64,000 bases of DNA from Hymenobacter lapidiphilus (GCF_003417065.2 NZ_QVLT01000007.1:1-64000), one strand, 5' to 3'. Positions 17,159 through 26,256 are shown, counted from the stretch's first letter. Program-made: numbers and translations. Notes: generated by a model from the sequence alone, not told the origin.

Positions 17159-20100
17159 ATGAAGGAAAGCGAAAAAAAGTATCGGCGCTTGATCGAAGCC
17201 AGCCAGGATGCATTGGTCACCGTTAATGCCGCGGGCGACATCCTCGACACCAACGAGGCCGCAGTAACGCTGACGGGCGTGGAGCGTGGCACCCTGATGG
17301 GAGCCAGCTTTTTTACCTTTTTTACCGAGCCGGAACTGGTGTGGCAGGCCCACCAGGAGGTGCTGGCCAACGGGGCGTTCAGCAACCGGCCGTTCACGCT
17401 CCGCCACAGCAACGGCATGCTGACCGAGGTGTTGCTTGACGGCTCGGTTCATAAGAACGACGAGGGCATTGTGCTGGGTGCCGTGCTGGTGGCCCGGGAA
17501 GCGGCCGGAAAAAACTGGGCTACGGAGCTCGGAATTGCCAACAAGGAGCTGGCGTTTCAGCACAATGAAAAAGAAAAGCGGGCCGACGAGCTCAGCATTG
17601 CCAACGAGGAGCTGGCCTACCAGAACGACGAGAAGGAAAAGCGCGCCCAGGAGCTGAGTGTAGCGAATACGGAGCTGGCCTTCCAGAACGACGAGAAGGA
17701 AAAACGCGCCGCCGAGCTCAGCATTGCCAACAAAGAGCTGGCCTTCCAGAACAACGAGAAGGAAAAACGGGCGGCCGAGCTCAGCATCGCCAACGAGGAA
17801 CTGGCTTATCAGAATGACGAAAAGGAAAAGCGCGCGGCCGAGCTTAGTATTGCCAATAAAGAACTGGCCTATCAGAATGATGAGAAGGAAAAGCGGGCCC
17901 AGGAACTCATCATTGCGAATACCGAACTGGCTTATCAGAACGACGAGAAGGAAAAGCGGGCCCAAGAACTAGGTGTTGCCAACAAAGAGCTGGCGTTTCA
18001 GAACGATGAGAAGGAAAAACGGGCGGCCGAGCTCAGCATCGCCAACGAGGAGCTGGCGTTTCAGAATGATGAGAAAGAGAAGCGGGCCCAGGAGCTGAGT
18101 GTGGCGAATGCGGAGCTGGCCTTCCAGAACGACGAGAAGGAAAAGCGGGCCCAGGAGTTGAGCGTTGCCAACATCGAGCTGGCCTTCCAGAACGACGAGA
18201 AGGAGAAGCGGGCCGCCGAACTGGTTATTGCCAACAAGGAGCTGGCCTTCCAAAACGATGAGAAGGTGAAGCGCGCGGCCGAGCTGCGGCTGGCCAACTA
18301 CGCCCGGGGGCTGATTGAAGCCAGCCGCGACCCGCTCGTTACCATCAGCCCGGAGGGGAAGATAACGGACATGAACCAAGCCACGGTCAACATCACCGGC
18401 CGCGACCGGGACCAGTTGATCGGGTCCGATTTCTTCGTCTATTTCACCGACCCGCAGATGGCGCGCGAGGTGTACCAGGAAGTGTTTGCCAAGGGCACTG
18501 TGGCCGACTCGCCCCTTACGCTGCGCCACAAAGACGGCAAGCTGACGGATGTGCTCTTCAACGGGTCGGTGTACACAAACGACGAGGGCATGGTGCTGGG
18601 CGTGGTGATTGTGGCCCGCGACGTGACCGACCAAAAGCGCATTGCCACCGAGCTGATTGAGGCCAAGTTTGCGGCCGAGCGCGCAACCGTGCGGGCCGAA
18701 GAAGCCCAGGCCAAAGCCGAGAGTGCCGTGAAAGCCAAGCAGCAGTTTCTCAGCAACATGAGCCACGAAATCCGGACGCCCATGAATGCCATCATCGGGT
18801 TTACGAAGGTGGTGCTCAAGACCGAGCTGACCGACAAGCAGAAGCAGTACCTGACGGCCATCAAGCTCAGCGGCGACACGCTCATTGTGCTCATCAACGA
18901 CATTCTGGACCTGGCCAAAGTAGATGCGGGCAAGATGACTTTTGAGCAGATTCCGTTCAAGCTCTCGGCGTCGGTGGCGGCCATGGTGCGCTTGTTTGAA
19001 ACCAAGGCCCAGGAGCAGAATCTGGCCCTGGTGCTGGACTACGACGCCAAAATCCCGGAAGTGCTGGTGGGCGACCCGGTCCGGCTGCACCAGATTATTA
19101 TCAACCTGGTGAGCAACGCCGTCAAGTTTACGAGCAAGGGCGCCATCACGTTGGGCGTGCGGATGCTGGTGCAGGACCAGGAAAAAGTCATCCTAGAGTT
19201 TGCCGTTACCGACACGGGCATCGGCATTGAAGAAGATAAGCTGGGCACCGTGTTCGACGACTTTCAGCAGGCCACTAGCGGGACCAACCGCCTGTACGGC
19301 GGCACGGGCCTGGGCCTGGCCATCGTCAAAAACCTAGTGGAACTTCAAGGCGGCACAACCAACGTAAAAAGCCAGTTGGGCGTGGGCTCGACCTTCAGCT
19401 TTATCCTGAGCTTTGGCAAAACCACCGAGAAAGCCAATGACGAGTCGGGGCCGACTATCGAGCTGGAAACCGGATTCGAGGACATCAAAATCCTGGTGGT
19501 GGAAGACATTGCCCTCAATCAGCTCTTAATGAAGACGCTGTTGGAGGGCTTCGGCTTTGAGATGGAAGTGGCCGGCAACGGTAAAATAGCCCTCGAAAAG
19601 CTGCGGACCACCCGCTACGACATCGTGTTCATGGACCTGCAAATGCCGGTCATGAATGGTTTCGAGGCCACCGAATACATCCGCAATGAGCTGCACCTAA
19701 CCGTGCCCATCATTGCCCTCACGGCCGACGTGACAACGGTGGACGTGGAGAAATGCAAGGCCGCGGGCATGAATGATTACATCTCTAAACCGATTGACGA
19801 AAAGCTGCTTTACAGTAAAATTATCAAGTACCTGAAGCAGCCCGACCTCCACCAAACGGCCGCGGAGCCAGCCGCCGACCACCCAGAGGCGCCGCCCCAG
19901 ACCTGCGTCAACTTCGACTACCTGAAACGCATAACTAAAAGCGACGCCCGCATGGCCGAAATGATTGGCCTTTACCTGCAGGAAATTCCGCAGCTGGTGC
20001 AAACCATGAAAAAGGCCATTGCCGAAAAGGATTGGGCTGCCCTTAAGCACGCCACGCATTCCATCATTCCCACCTTTGCCACGATGGGCATGGACCCATC

Positions 20101-20302
20101 CTATGAGGAAACTGCCAGATCCATTCAGGAGCTGTCAGTTAACCTGATTGCCGAGGGCGGTGGGGCCAGCCGGGAGACGATGACGGGCTTGCTGTCCTTG
20201 TTTTTAAAAATAGAAACTGCCTGCGCCCAGGCCGCGCAGGAGCTGGAGCAAAAGCTGCGCGCCCTCTCCCATAGCCTCGCCCAAGCGCAGACCACCAAGT
20301 AG
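17159..20302 (+). CDS. hybrid sensor histidine kinase with PAS-repeat-PAS, receiver and Hpt domains
   Basis: A 1047-residue cytoplasmic kinase without membrane segments. Order: PAS 1 (about residues 5-118), twelve tandem 21-residue repeats (123-374), PAS 2 (about 380-495, very similar to PAS 1), a coiled linker, HisKA with phospho-acceptor His536 (NMSHEIRTPMNA), HATPase (N box near 652, DTGIGI at 685, GGTGLGLAIV at 714), a receiver domain (from 775, phospho-Asp826 in FMDLQMPVMNG) and a C-terminal Hpt domain (His967 in ATHSIIPTFATMG). This is a complete internal phosphorelay, so the partner would be a separate regulator, not seen nearby. The ATG at 17159 is preferred to the GTG at 17099 because MKESEKKYRRLIEAS is the usual PAS lead-in. 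Confidence 0.9.
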   Translation: MKESEKKYRRLIEASQDALVTVNAAGDILDTNEAAVTLTGVERGTLMGASFFTFFTEPELVWQAHQEVLANGAFSNRPFTLRHSNGMLTEVLLDGSVHKNDEGIVLGAVLVAREAAGKNWATELGIANKELAFQHNEKEKRADELSIANEELAYQNDEKEKRAQELSVANTELAFQNDEKEKRAAELSIANKELAFQNNEKEKRAAELSIANEELAYQNDEKEKRAAELSIANKELAYQNDEKEKRAQELIIANTELAYQNDEKEKRAQELGVANKELAFQNDEKEKRAAELSIANEELAFQNDEKEKRAQELSVANAELAFQNDEKEKRAQELSVANIELAFQNDEKEKRAAELVIANKELAFQNDEKVKRAAELRLANYARGLIEASRDPLVTISPEGKITDMNQATVNITGRDRDQLIGSDFFVYFTDPQMAREVYQEVFAKGTVADSPLTLRHKDGKLTDVLFNGSVYTNDEGMVLGVVIVARDVTDQKRIATELIEAKFAAERATVRAEEAQAKAESAVKAKQQFLSNMSHEIRTPMNAIIGFTKVVLKTELTDKQKQYLTAIKLSGDTLIVLINDILDLAKVDAGKMTFEQIPFKLSASVAAMVRLFETKAQEQNLALVLDYDAKIPEVLVGDPVRLHQIIINLVSNAVKFTSKGAITLGVRMLVQDQEKVILEFAVTDTGIGIEEDKLGTVFDDFQQATSGTNRLYGGTGLGLAIVKNLVELQGGTTNVKSQLGVGSTFSFILSFGKTTEKANDESGPTIELETGFEDIKILVVEDIALNQLLMKTLLEGFGFEMEVAGNGKIALEKLRTTRYDIVFMDLQMPVMNGFEATEYIRNELHLTVPIIALTADVTTVDVEKCKAAGMNDYISKPIDEKLLYSKIIKYLKQPDLHQTAAEPAADHPEAPPQTCVNFDYLKRITKSDARMAEMIGLYLQEIPQLVQTMKKAIAEKDWAALKHATHSIIPTFATMGMDPSYEETARSIQELSVNLIAEGGGASRETMTGLLSLFLKIETACAQAAQELEQKLRALSHSLAQAQTTK
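17525..18280 (+). repeat. twelve tandem 63-bp coding repeats
   Basis: Twelve consecutive copies of a 21-codon unit, consensus ELSIANxELAFQNDEKEKRAx, with small changes at a few positions (I/V, K/E/T, F/Y, A/Q). A thirteenth begins as ELRLANYARGL and runs into PAS 2. The heptad-like spacing predicts a long signalling coiled coil of about 37 nm if fully helical (252 residues at 0.15 nm each). Confidence 0.95.
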
Positions 20303-20532
20303 CAGAATGCCTGGGCGAAAGGCGCCACCACAGCCAGCTATCCAACGCCGCTAACAAAGCGCACAATCGTCGCCCCACCCAGCCCAAAACGGTGACCAAA
20401 AGGCGTAAGGGTCTCACCGTTTTGCCGGCGCGCATGGGCCCTGCTGAAGCCAGCGTCAGCGGGGCTGAGTGCGGGGCGGGAAAACGCATACTATCGGCGC
20501 AATACCCCCTGCCGCTTATCAATTTTCACTAT

Positions 20533-22293
20533 TCACGCTGCCCCCGGAATCTGTACGCCGCGCTCTTGCGCTACCTGCTGGGCCAGCTCGTAGCCGGCGT
20601 CGGCGTGGCGCAATATGCCCATGCCGGGGTCGGTGGTGAGGACGCGGCGCAGGCGTTCGGCCTTTTCGGGGGTGCCGGTGGCTACGATTACCATGCCCGA
20701 GTGGGTGGAATTGCCGATGCCCACGCCGCCGCCGTTGTGCAGGCTCACCCAATCGGCGCCCGAGGCACAGTTGGCCAGGGCATTGAGCAAGGGCCAGTCG
20801 GCTACGGCATCGGAGCCGTCCTTCATGCCTTCGGTTTCGCGGTTGGGCGAGGCCACCGAGCCGCAGTCGAGGTGGTCGCGGCCGATGACGATGGGGGCCG
20901 ACACTTCGCCGCGGGCCACTAGGTCGTTGATGACCAGGCCAAACTTCTCCCGCTCACCGTAGCCCAGCCAGCACACGCGGGCCGGCAACCCGATGAACGG
21001 CACTTTGGCCTGGGCCTTCGCTATCCAGCGGGCCAGCAGCTTGTCGTCGGGGAAGGTTTCGAGCAGGGCGCGGTCGATGCGCAGAATATCCTGGGGGTCG
21101 CCGGAGAGGGCGGCCCAGCGGAAAGGCCCTTTACCTTCGCAGAACAGGGGCCGGATGTAGGCGGGCACGAAGCCGGGATACAGGAACTGGCCTTGCTCGT
21201 CGCGTACTCTCAGGCCGCCCTTTTCGGCCTGCCCGCGCAGGTTGTTGCCGTAGTCGAGGGCTATGGCGCCAGCCGTCTGCAGGTCGATAATAGCCTGACA
21301 GTGCTTCATGATGGAAGCCAGCGCCTGCCGCCGAAACTCTTCGGGGTCGTCTTTGCGCAGCTGCAGCACCGCCGCAATGTCGCCTTCGGGAATGTAGTCG
21401 AGCAGGTCGTGGGCCGAGGTCTGGTCGGTAACGATATCGGCTGGGTAGCGGCGGGTCAGCAGCTCGGGCAGCACCGTGGCGGCGTTGCCGGTGAGGCCGA
21501 TACTCCAGCCTTTGCCCTCCTGCCGGTACTGCTCGCACAGCTCCAGGGCGTGGTCGAGGTTGCGGGCCTGCTCGTCGAGGTAGCCTTCGCGCACCTTCTG
21601 CTTCACCCGATCCTCAATGGGCTCGATTACCAGGCACACGCCGTCGTTCATGGTTACGGCCAGCGGCTGGGCCCCGCTCATGCCGCCCAGGCCGGCCGTT
21701 ACGGTTACGGTGCCGGCCAGCGTGCCGCCGAAATGGCGCTCGGCTACGGCGGCGAAGGTTTCGTAGGTGCCCTGCAGAATGCCCTGGGTAGCAATATAAA
21801 TCCAGGAGCCGGCCGTCATCTGCCCGTACATCATCAACCCCAGCTTATCCAACTCATCGAAACGCGCCTGAGTGCTCCAGGCGGGCACCAGGTTGGAGTT
21901 GGCGATGAGCACCCGCGGGGCGTGGGCCCAGGTGCGCAGTACGCCCACGGCCTTGCCGCTCTGCACGAGCATGGTTTCGTCGGGTTCCAGGTTTTTGAGC
22001 GTGCGCACAATGGTCTGGTACTCCTTCCAATTGCGGGCGGCGCGGCCGGCCCCGCCGTACACAATCAACTCGCCGTACACGAGGCTCACGGCCGGATCGA
22101 GGTTATTTTCCAGCATGCGCAGGGCGGCCTCGGCTTCCCAGGTTTTGCAGCGCAGCGTGGTGCCGTGCTGGGCCCGCACCGTTTCCTTGGGCTGGTACTC
22201 GTAGTACATGGGCCGGCCGGAGGCTGCGGCGGGTGCCGACTGGGAGGTAGCTTCGAGGTTGAGTTCGGGAGTTTGCAGGGCGGAATGAGGCAT
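20533..22293 (-). CDS. hutU: urocanate hydratase
   Basis: A 586-residue NAD-dependent enzyme converting urocanate to imidazolonepropionate, the substrate of HutI encoded at 4495-5766. Signatures include [77 protein letters not shown] and, near the end, [20 protein letters not shown] with [13 protein letters not shown]. It is somewhat longer than the usual 555 residues because of about 30 extra N-terminal residues before [16 protein letters not shown]; a later start is possible. No other hut gene is adjacent. Confidence 0.93.
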   Translation of the reverse strand: MPHSALQTPELNLEATSQSAPAAASGRPMYYEYQPKETVRAQHGTTLRCKTWEAEAALRMLENNLDPAVSLVYGELIVYGGAGRAARNWKEYQTIVRTLKNLEPDETMLVQSGKAVGVLRTWAHAPRVLIANSNLVPAWSTQARFDELDKLGLMMYGQMTAGSWIYIATQGILQGTYETFAAVAERHFGGTLAGTVTVTAGLGGMSGAQPLAVTMNDGVCLVIEPIEDRVKQKVREGYLDEQARNLDHALELCEQYRQEGKGWSIGLTGNAATVLPELLTRRYPADIVTDQTSAHDLLDYIPEGDIAAVLQLRKDDPEEFRRQALASIMKHCQAIIDLQTAGAIALDYGNNLRGQAEKGGLRVRDEQGQFLYPGFVPAYIRPLFCEGKGPFRWAALSGDPQDILRIDRALLETFPDDKLLARWIAKAQAKVPFIGLPARVCWLGYGEREKFGLVINDLVARGEVSAPIVIGRDHLDCGSVASPNRETEGMKDGSDAVADWPLLNALANCASGADWVSLHNGGGVGIGNSTHSGMVIVATGTPEKAERLRRVLTTDPGMGILRHADAGYELAQQVAQERGVQIPGAA

Positions 22294-22410
22294 GGCGACG
22301 GGGCAGCAGGTGGAAAGGCAGGCCGCATCAGCAAGATATTGTTTTTACCCCGGCTCCGGCCGGCCATTCTACCGCGCATGGAAATGCCCCCTCGGCGCGG
22401 CGGGTACCGC

Positions 22411-23217
22411 CTAGGGCTGACTGGCCGGCGGTGGGGTTTCTTCAAACCGGGTTTGCAACTGCGTAAGCTGCTGTTCGAGCAGGGCTAAACGCTCTTCGAG
22501 CAGGGCTGGGCGGCGCAGGTAAGTGCTGAAACTGCCGTGCACTTCCCAGATTTCGAGGGCTTCGGGCAAATGGAAATCCTGGGGCGGGTAATCGGAGTTG
22601 TCGGCGCGGAGCCGGAGCATTTGGCCGGGCAGCTGCTCCTGCAGGCGGCGCACCAGCAGGCGGCTTTGGGTGAGCAGGGCGTATACCCGGCCGCTGTGCA
22701 GGCGGGGCAACGCCTTGTCAATGCGGCAGCAGAGCAGCACGTCCTGGTGGCGCAGGGTGGGCGCCATGTCGGGGCCGTTGAGGTCGAAGGCGCGGGTGGT
22801 GGGGCCCAGTTGGTGCGGAAACGTGAGCGGGGGCAGCGCATCGACGAAGGCCGAATCGTGATGGCGTACGATGTACTCGAGCAGTCGGGCCTGGGGCACG
22901 TAGGGCGTCAGCTGGGGCCGCTGGTCGGCCAGCGCCGCGGCGGCGGGCGCATCGGCCTTGGTTAGCGCCGACTCCTGGGGCTTGAAAATATCGAACCGGT
23001 AGAGCTCATTTATAGTCAGTTCTTTCGTGAGTAGCAGATCTACCGATAAGCCAAAATGCTGAGCAATCTGCAGCAGCGTCTCCATTTTTGGCTCCGAGCG
23101 CCCTTCCTCGTAAGCACCCACACTGGGCCTAGCTAAGCCAAAAAGCTCCGCAAAAGCGGCTTGGCTGAGCTTCTTGACGGTTCTTATCTTCCGGATGTTC
23201 TTGCCAACGTACGACAT
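22411..23217 (-). CDS. XRE-family regulator with LexA/S24-like C-terminal region
   Basis: A 268-residue DNA-binding protein. Residues 5-62 are a helix-turn-helix of the XRE/Cro type (IRKIRTVKKLSQAAFAELF, then ARPSVGAYEEGRSEPKMETL). A variable linker follows, then a C-terminal region resembling the S24 peptidase-like fold (DLNGPDMAPTLRHQDVLLCC, then GRVYALLTQSRLLVRRLQ) without an obvious Ser-Lys dyad, so it would be a non-cleaving dimerisation domain. It ends in a short coiled coil (LLEERLALLEQQLTQLQ). A palindrome just upstream of its start suggests autoregulation. It is divergent from the PspA/flotillin cluster and may control it. Confidence 0.8.
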   Translation of the reverse strand: MSYVGKNIRKIRTVKKLSQAAFAELFGLARPSVGAYEEGRSEPKMETLLQIAQHFGLSVDLLLTKELTINELYRFDIFKPQESALTKADAPAAAALADQRPQLTPYVPQARLLEYIVRHHDSAFVDALPPLTFPHQLGPTTRAFDLNGPDMAPTLRHQDVLLCCRIDKALPRLHSGRVYALLTQSRLLVRRLQEQLPGQMLRLRADNSDYPPQDFHLPEALEIWEVHGSFSTYLRRPALLEERLALLEQQLTQLQTRFEETPPPASQP

Positions 23218-23233
23218 AGACGAAAATATTTTA

Positions 23234-23248
23234 GCTCAAAGCTTGAGC
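23234..23248. promoter_or_regulatory. palindromic operator candidate upstream of the XRE gene
   Basis: GCTCAA-AGC-TTGAGC is a perfect 6-bp inverted repeat with a 3-base spacer, 17 bases upstream of the XRE start codon. It is placed where a repressor would block its own promoter. No experimental support. Confidence 0.4.
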
Positions 23249-23374
23249 ATATTGCAAACTTTGCTTACCATTGCATCGTAAAGCTACCACAATCCCGGCA
23301 GTCGTTCAGTCATAATGCTACTTTTTTGAGCCGCGAGGATCATTCGAGGTTGCCAGCCCAATAATCCGCCCGAA

Positions 23375-23403
23375 TTGCCTAAGTTGTCTGGTCTCTATCT
23401 TTC
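23375..23403 (+). promoter_or_regulatory. Bacteroidota-type promoter candidate for the YbjN-PspA cluster
   Basis: TTG (23375-23377), 18 bases, then TATCTTTC (23396-23403), one mismatch from the TAnnTTTG consensus. It sits 16 bases before the ATG at 23419, so the leader would be very short. Confidence 0.35.
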
Positions 23404-23418
23404 CTCTCCCGCTTCGCT

Positions 23419-23838
23419 ATGGCTACTCGTTACTTCACGCTGCTACACACCTACTTACTGGAGCTGGGCTTCGATGTTCATCATCAGGATGAGGCCGCCA
23501 GCCTGCTCGTAGTAAGTCGGCCGGAACTGGGCATTCATCACTTGGTGCTGGGCTGCGGCGAGCCGCTACTCATTATGGAGCAGTACCTGCTGGAATTGCC
23601 CGCCCCCAACTGCAGCGTTTACCAGCGCCTGCTCCAGAAAAACCGTGACATCATCCACGGCGCCTTTGTGCTCGACGAGTCGGGCCTCAAGGTCATCTAC
23701 CGCGACACGCTTCAGCTTGATATTCTTGACCGTGCGGCCCTTGAAGCCGTGCTCAATTCCCTGGCCTTAGTACTCAGCGAGTTTGGCGACGAGCTGATTG
23801 AATTTTCAAAAGGAATTCCCGGGAATTTGGAGGCTTGA
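23419..23838 (+). CDS. YbjN/Tir-chaperone-like protein
   Basis: A 139-residue acidic cytoplasmic protein. The pattern of alternating beta strands followed by GAFVLDESGLKVIYRDTLQL and a C-terminal helix (LEAVLNSLALVLSEFGDELI) fits the YbjN / type III secretion chaperone-like fold, a peptide-binding scaffold with no enzymatic role. It is the first gene of a co-directional run and lies 53 bases before the PspA gene, which suggests it works with PspA. The fold call rests on pattern, not on a database match. Confidence 0.55.
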   Translation: MATRYFTLLHTYLLELGFDVHHQDEAASLLVVSRPELGIHHLVLGCGEPLLIMEQYLLELPAPNCSVYQRLLQKNRDIIHGAFVLDESGLKVIYRDTLQLDILDRAALEAVLNSLALVLSEFGDELIEFSKGIPGNLEA

Positions 23839-23891
23839 ATAATGCTCTTTTTTAGGCCTTCGAATCCCCAGACCCCATAAACCCCACTACT

Positions 23892-24620
23892 ATGAGCTTT
23901 CTCAACCGTCTCTTCAAAATCGGACAAGCCGAAGCCCACTCGGCCGTCAATCAGTTCGAAGATCCCATTAAAATGACCGAGCAGGGCCTGCGCGACCTGC
24001 GCGAGGACCTCGACAAGGCTCTGCACGCGCTGGCCGAGGTGAAGGCCCTGGCCATCCGCAGCCGCAACGACGCCGAAACCGCCCGTAGCAAGGCCCTCGA
24101 CTACGAGAACAAAGCCGTGCTGCTGCTTCAGAAGGCCAATCGCCAGGAGTTGGAAACCGCCGAGGCCGACCGCCTGGCCACCGAGGCGCTGACCAAGAAA
24201 ACCCAGCACGAAGCCCAGGCCACCCGCGCTGGCCAGGACCAGGAAAAGTTCGAGGCTTCGGCCAGCCAGCTCAACCAGAACGTGCAGCAGCTCAAGCAGA
24301 CCATTTCGCAGTGGGACAACGAGTTGCGGACGCTGAAAGCCCGCGTGACGGTAAGCACGGCCACTAAAACCATCAACCAGCAGCTGGCCCAGCTCGACTC
24401 GTCGGGTACGGTGAACCTGCTGGAGCGCATGAAGGAGAAGATTGCCACCGAAGAAGCCCTGGCCGAATCGTATGGCCAGATAGCCAACGAAAGCAAGTCA
24501 GTGGACCAGGAAATCGACAAGGCCCTGGGCGCCGACGGCAGCGGACAGGCCGCGACCGATCTGGCGGCCCTCAAGGCCAAGCTGGGTATGCAGAAGCAGC
24601 TTGGCAGCTCTGAATTGTAA
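23892..24620 (+). CDS. PspA/IM30 (Vipp1) family membrane-remodelling protein
   Basis: A 242-residue, almost fully helical protein of the PspA/IM30 family (bacterial ESCRT-III). The N-terminus MSFLNRLFKIGQAEAHSAVN is amphipathic and should bind membrane. The next segment (FEDPIKMTEQGLRDLREDLD) matches the helix 1 hairpin of the family, and a long coiled coil runs to about residue 175, followed by a short terminal helix. Such proteins polymerise on damaged membranes. Its neighbours, an OB-fold membrane protein and a flotillin, are the companions typical of envelope-maintenance loci. Confidence 0.85.
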   Translation: MSFLNRLFKIGQAEAHSAVNQFEDPIKMTEQGLRDLREDLDKALHALAEVKALAIRSRNDAETARSKALDYENKAVLLLQKANRQELETAEADRLATEALTKKTQHEAQATRAGQDQEKFEASASQLNQNVQQLKQTISQWDNELRTLKARVTVSTATKTINQQLAQLDSSGTVNLLERMKEKIATEEALAESYGQIANESKSVDQEIDKALGADGSGQAATDLAALKAKLGMQKQLGSSEL

Positions 24621-24644
24621 ATACAGCCCTTTATTAATAGTGCT

Positions 24645-24851
24645 ATGACGACCCTCGAAAAGCTCTTATTCTACTTCGGTGTTGCCCTCATTCTGGGCTC
24701 GGCCCTGGCGCGGGTTTCCCACGTCATCGAGCTGGAGCAGGCCTACTTCCTGATGCTGATAGGCGCGGCGCTTGAGTTCAACGGCCAGAGCCGCTACAAC
24801 CGCCGGTTGCGGCAGCGAATTGAGGAGCTGGAGTCTCAGCCGGGCCGCTAA
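24645..24851 (+). CDS. small membrane protein of the PspA cluster
   Basis: A 68-residue product with two hydrophobic helices (about residues 5-22 and 31-45) and a basic, charged tail (RYNRRLRQRIEELESQ). No family is recognised. It starts 24 bases after the PspA stop, so it is almost surely co-transcribed. It could be a membrane partner of PspA, but that is only inferred from position. Confidence 0.6.
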   Translation: MTTLEKLLFYFGVALILGSALARVSHVIELEQAYFLMLIGAALEFNGQSRYNRRLRQRIEELESQPGR

Positions 24852-24911
24852 CGCCGGCCCCTTGGGCTGACCTGACAATTCCCGTACCTTCCCGCCGCTA
24901 ATCCTCTCCTG

Positions 24912-25580
24912 ATGAAAGAACTGCTACACGCGGCCGTGGCGCCGGCCAACCTGCTCCCCACGGGCCTGCTGGTGCTGGTGTTGCTGTATTGGCTTACGGT
25001 GCTGCTGGGCCTGCTCGACTTAAAGTCGCTGGATTTGAGCGTACAGGCCGATTCTCACACTGATCTGCACACCGATACCCACACCGGAGCGCACGCGCAT
25101 GAGTCGGGCACCTCGTTTCTGAACTCAGTACTGGTCTTTTTCAATCTGGAGCGGGTGCCGCTAATGGTGTTCGTGAGCTTTGTAGTGCTGCCTTGGTGGG
25201 TAGGCAGTATTCTGGCCAATCATTACCTGGGCAATGAGGGCCTGCTGGTGGGTGCGGTGCTGCTCGTGCCGTTGCTGGTGGGCAGTCTGCTGATAGCAAA
25301 GGTGCTTACTACGCCCTTTATAAGCCTGTTTGCCGCGCTGGAGAAAGAATCGGAAGGCACCAACTCGCCGCTGGGCAAGGTATGCACGCTGCTGCTGCCC
25401 GCCACCCACGAGCAGCTGGGCCAGGCCAGCGTCCGGCTCCGCAAGGGTGCTCCGCTGATGCTTAATGTGCGGGCCGCCTCGCAGTCGGCCGAGCTGCGCA
25501 AGGGCGACACGGCACTCATCATCGACTACGACCAGCTGCGCCGCTGCTACCTGATAGAGCCATTTGAGCTGACGCCCTGA
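24912..25580 (+). CDS. YqiJ-like OB-fold membrane protein
   Basis: A 222-residue protein with three to four membrane helices (about residues 12-38, 68-100 and 107-130) and a C-terminal soluble OB-like domain (about 150-220, with VRLRKGAPLMLNVRAASQSA and GDTALIIDYDQLRRCYLIEP). This is the architecture of YqiJ/NfeD-type partners, which associate with flotillins; the flotillin gene follows at 26324. An unusual His- and Asp-rich cytoplasmic or periplasmic loop (DSHTDLHTDTHTGAHAHE, residues about 47-64) could bind metal. Confidence 0.7.
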   Translation: MKELLHAAVAPANLLPTGLLVLVLLYWLTVLLGLLDLKSLDLSVQADSHTDLHTDTHTGAHAHESGTSFLNSVLVFFNLERVPLMVFVSFVVLPWWVGSILANHYLGNEGLLVGAVLLVPLLVGSLLIAKVLTTPFISLFAALEKESEGTNSPLGKVCTLLLPATHEQLGQASVRLRKGAPLMLNVRAASQSAELRKGDTALIIDYDQLRRCYLIEPFELTP

Positions 25581-25626
25581 GGCACTAAGTAGCACCAGAA
25601 CCTTATTTAACTACTCTTACTATAAC

Positions 25627-26034
25627 ATGAAACAGATATTCCGGTCCAAAATCAGCTGGTGGCTATTCGGGCCAATACTCTTTTTGCTTCTGTTTTTTCC
25701 TCTCTGGTACTGGGAGCAAACGGCCGGGCATTTCTTCACTACCGGCATCAATTTACTAGTTGCAACTTTCTTCATATATCTCATACGCACAACATATTAC
25801 CTTTTCCACGACCGGCAATTACTAGTTTATTGTGGGCCTTGGCGGATGCAAATACCTGTAGATAGTATTACGCAAGTGGAAGCCACACACAACCCGATAA
25901 GCTCCCCCGCCCTCTCCCTCGACCGGCTCTTAGTCCGCTACGGCAAGTACGATTCGGTGCTGATTTCGCCGGCCGACCGCGCCGGCTTCTTGGCCGCTTT
26001 GCTGCAGCTAAACCCCGCTATCCGCCATGACTGA
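25627..26034 (+). CDS. two-helix membrane protein of unknown function
   Basis: A 135-residue product with two N-terminal membrane helices (about residues 12-28 and 38-57) and a soluble C-terminal part resembling a PH-like fold (RQLLVYCGPWRMQIPVDSIT, then YDSVLISPADRAGFLAALLQ). Such membrane PH-like proteins are common and uncharacterised. Its last codons overlap the start of a 37-codon frame at 26027. Base composition is a little more AT-rich at the start than in the neighbours. Confidence 0.6.
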   Translation: MKQIFRSKISWWLFGPILFLLLFFPLWYWEQTAGHFFTTGINLLVATFFIYLIRTTYYLFHDRQLLVYCGPWRMQIPVDSITQVEATHNPISSPALSLDRLLVRYGKYDSVLISPADRAGFLAALLQLNPAIRHD

Positions 26035-26140
26035 GTTACTCCATCTTCTCCAGAAAGGCCTGCGCTGGCTCGGCGACGTGCTGCTCGACGGCCTGCTCGC
26101 CGACTTCTTCAACTGGCTGGCCGACTGGCTGCTGACGTGA
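26027..26140 (+). CDS. 37-residue amphipathic small protein
   Basis: ATG at 26027, eight bases before the end of the upstream gene, TGA at 26138-26140. The product begins MTELLHLLQKGLRWLGDVLL and ends FFNWLADWLLT: leucine and tryptophan rich, with regularly spaced Asp and Lys, so it would form one amphipathic or membrane-seated helix. The overlap, the position inside the PspA/flotillin cluster and the clean composition favour a real gene. No homologue is recalled. Translation is not proven. Confidence 0.45.
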   Translation: MTELLHLLQKGLRWLGDVLLDGLLADFFNWLADWLLT

Positions 26141-26154
26141 GGTTGAGCAGTACA

Positions 26155-26256
26155 AGAACTGTCATGCTGACGAAGAATGCATCTCTACCGCTTCGTTGCA
26201 GTCGGCAGGAGTAGTATTGCAGGCGAGATGCTTCCTTCGTCAGCATGACAGTTCTT
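26155..26256. repeat. palindromic repeat, family A, copy 4
   Basis: Arms AGAACTGTCATGCTGACGAAG... and ...CTTCGTCAGCATGACAGTTCT pair over about 31 positions with two mismatches; the loop holds GGCAGGAGTAGTATTGC. It separates the small-protein gene from the flotillin gene. Confidence 0.85.

Noticed and set aside
17063..19090. Long Leu/Val-rich minus-strand frames opposite the repeat region of the hybrid kinase.
   Set aside because: Their repeat pattern is the antisense of the 63-bp coding repeats; the kinase on the plus strand is clearly real.
21193..22488. 431-codon plus-strand frame across urocanate hydratase.
   Set aside because: It is antisense to an unambiguous hutU gene and reads as Gly/His-rich nonsense.
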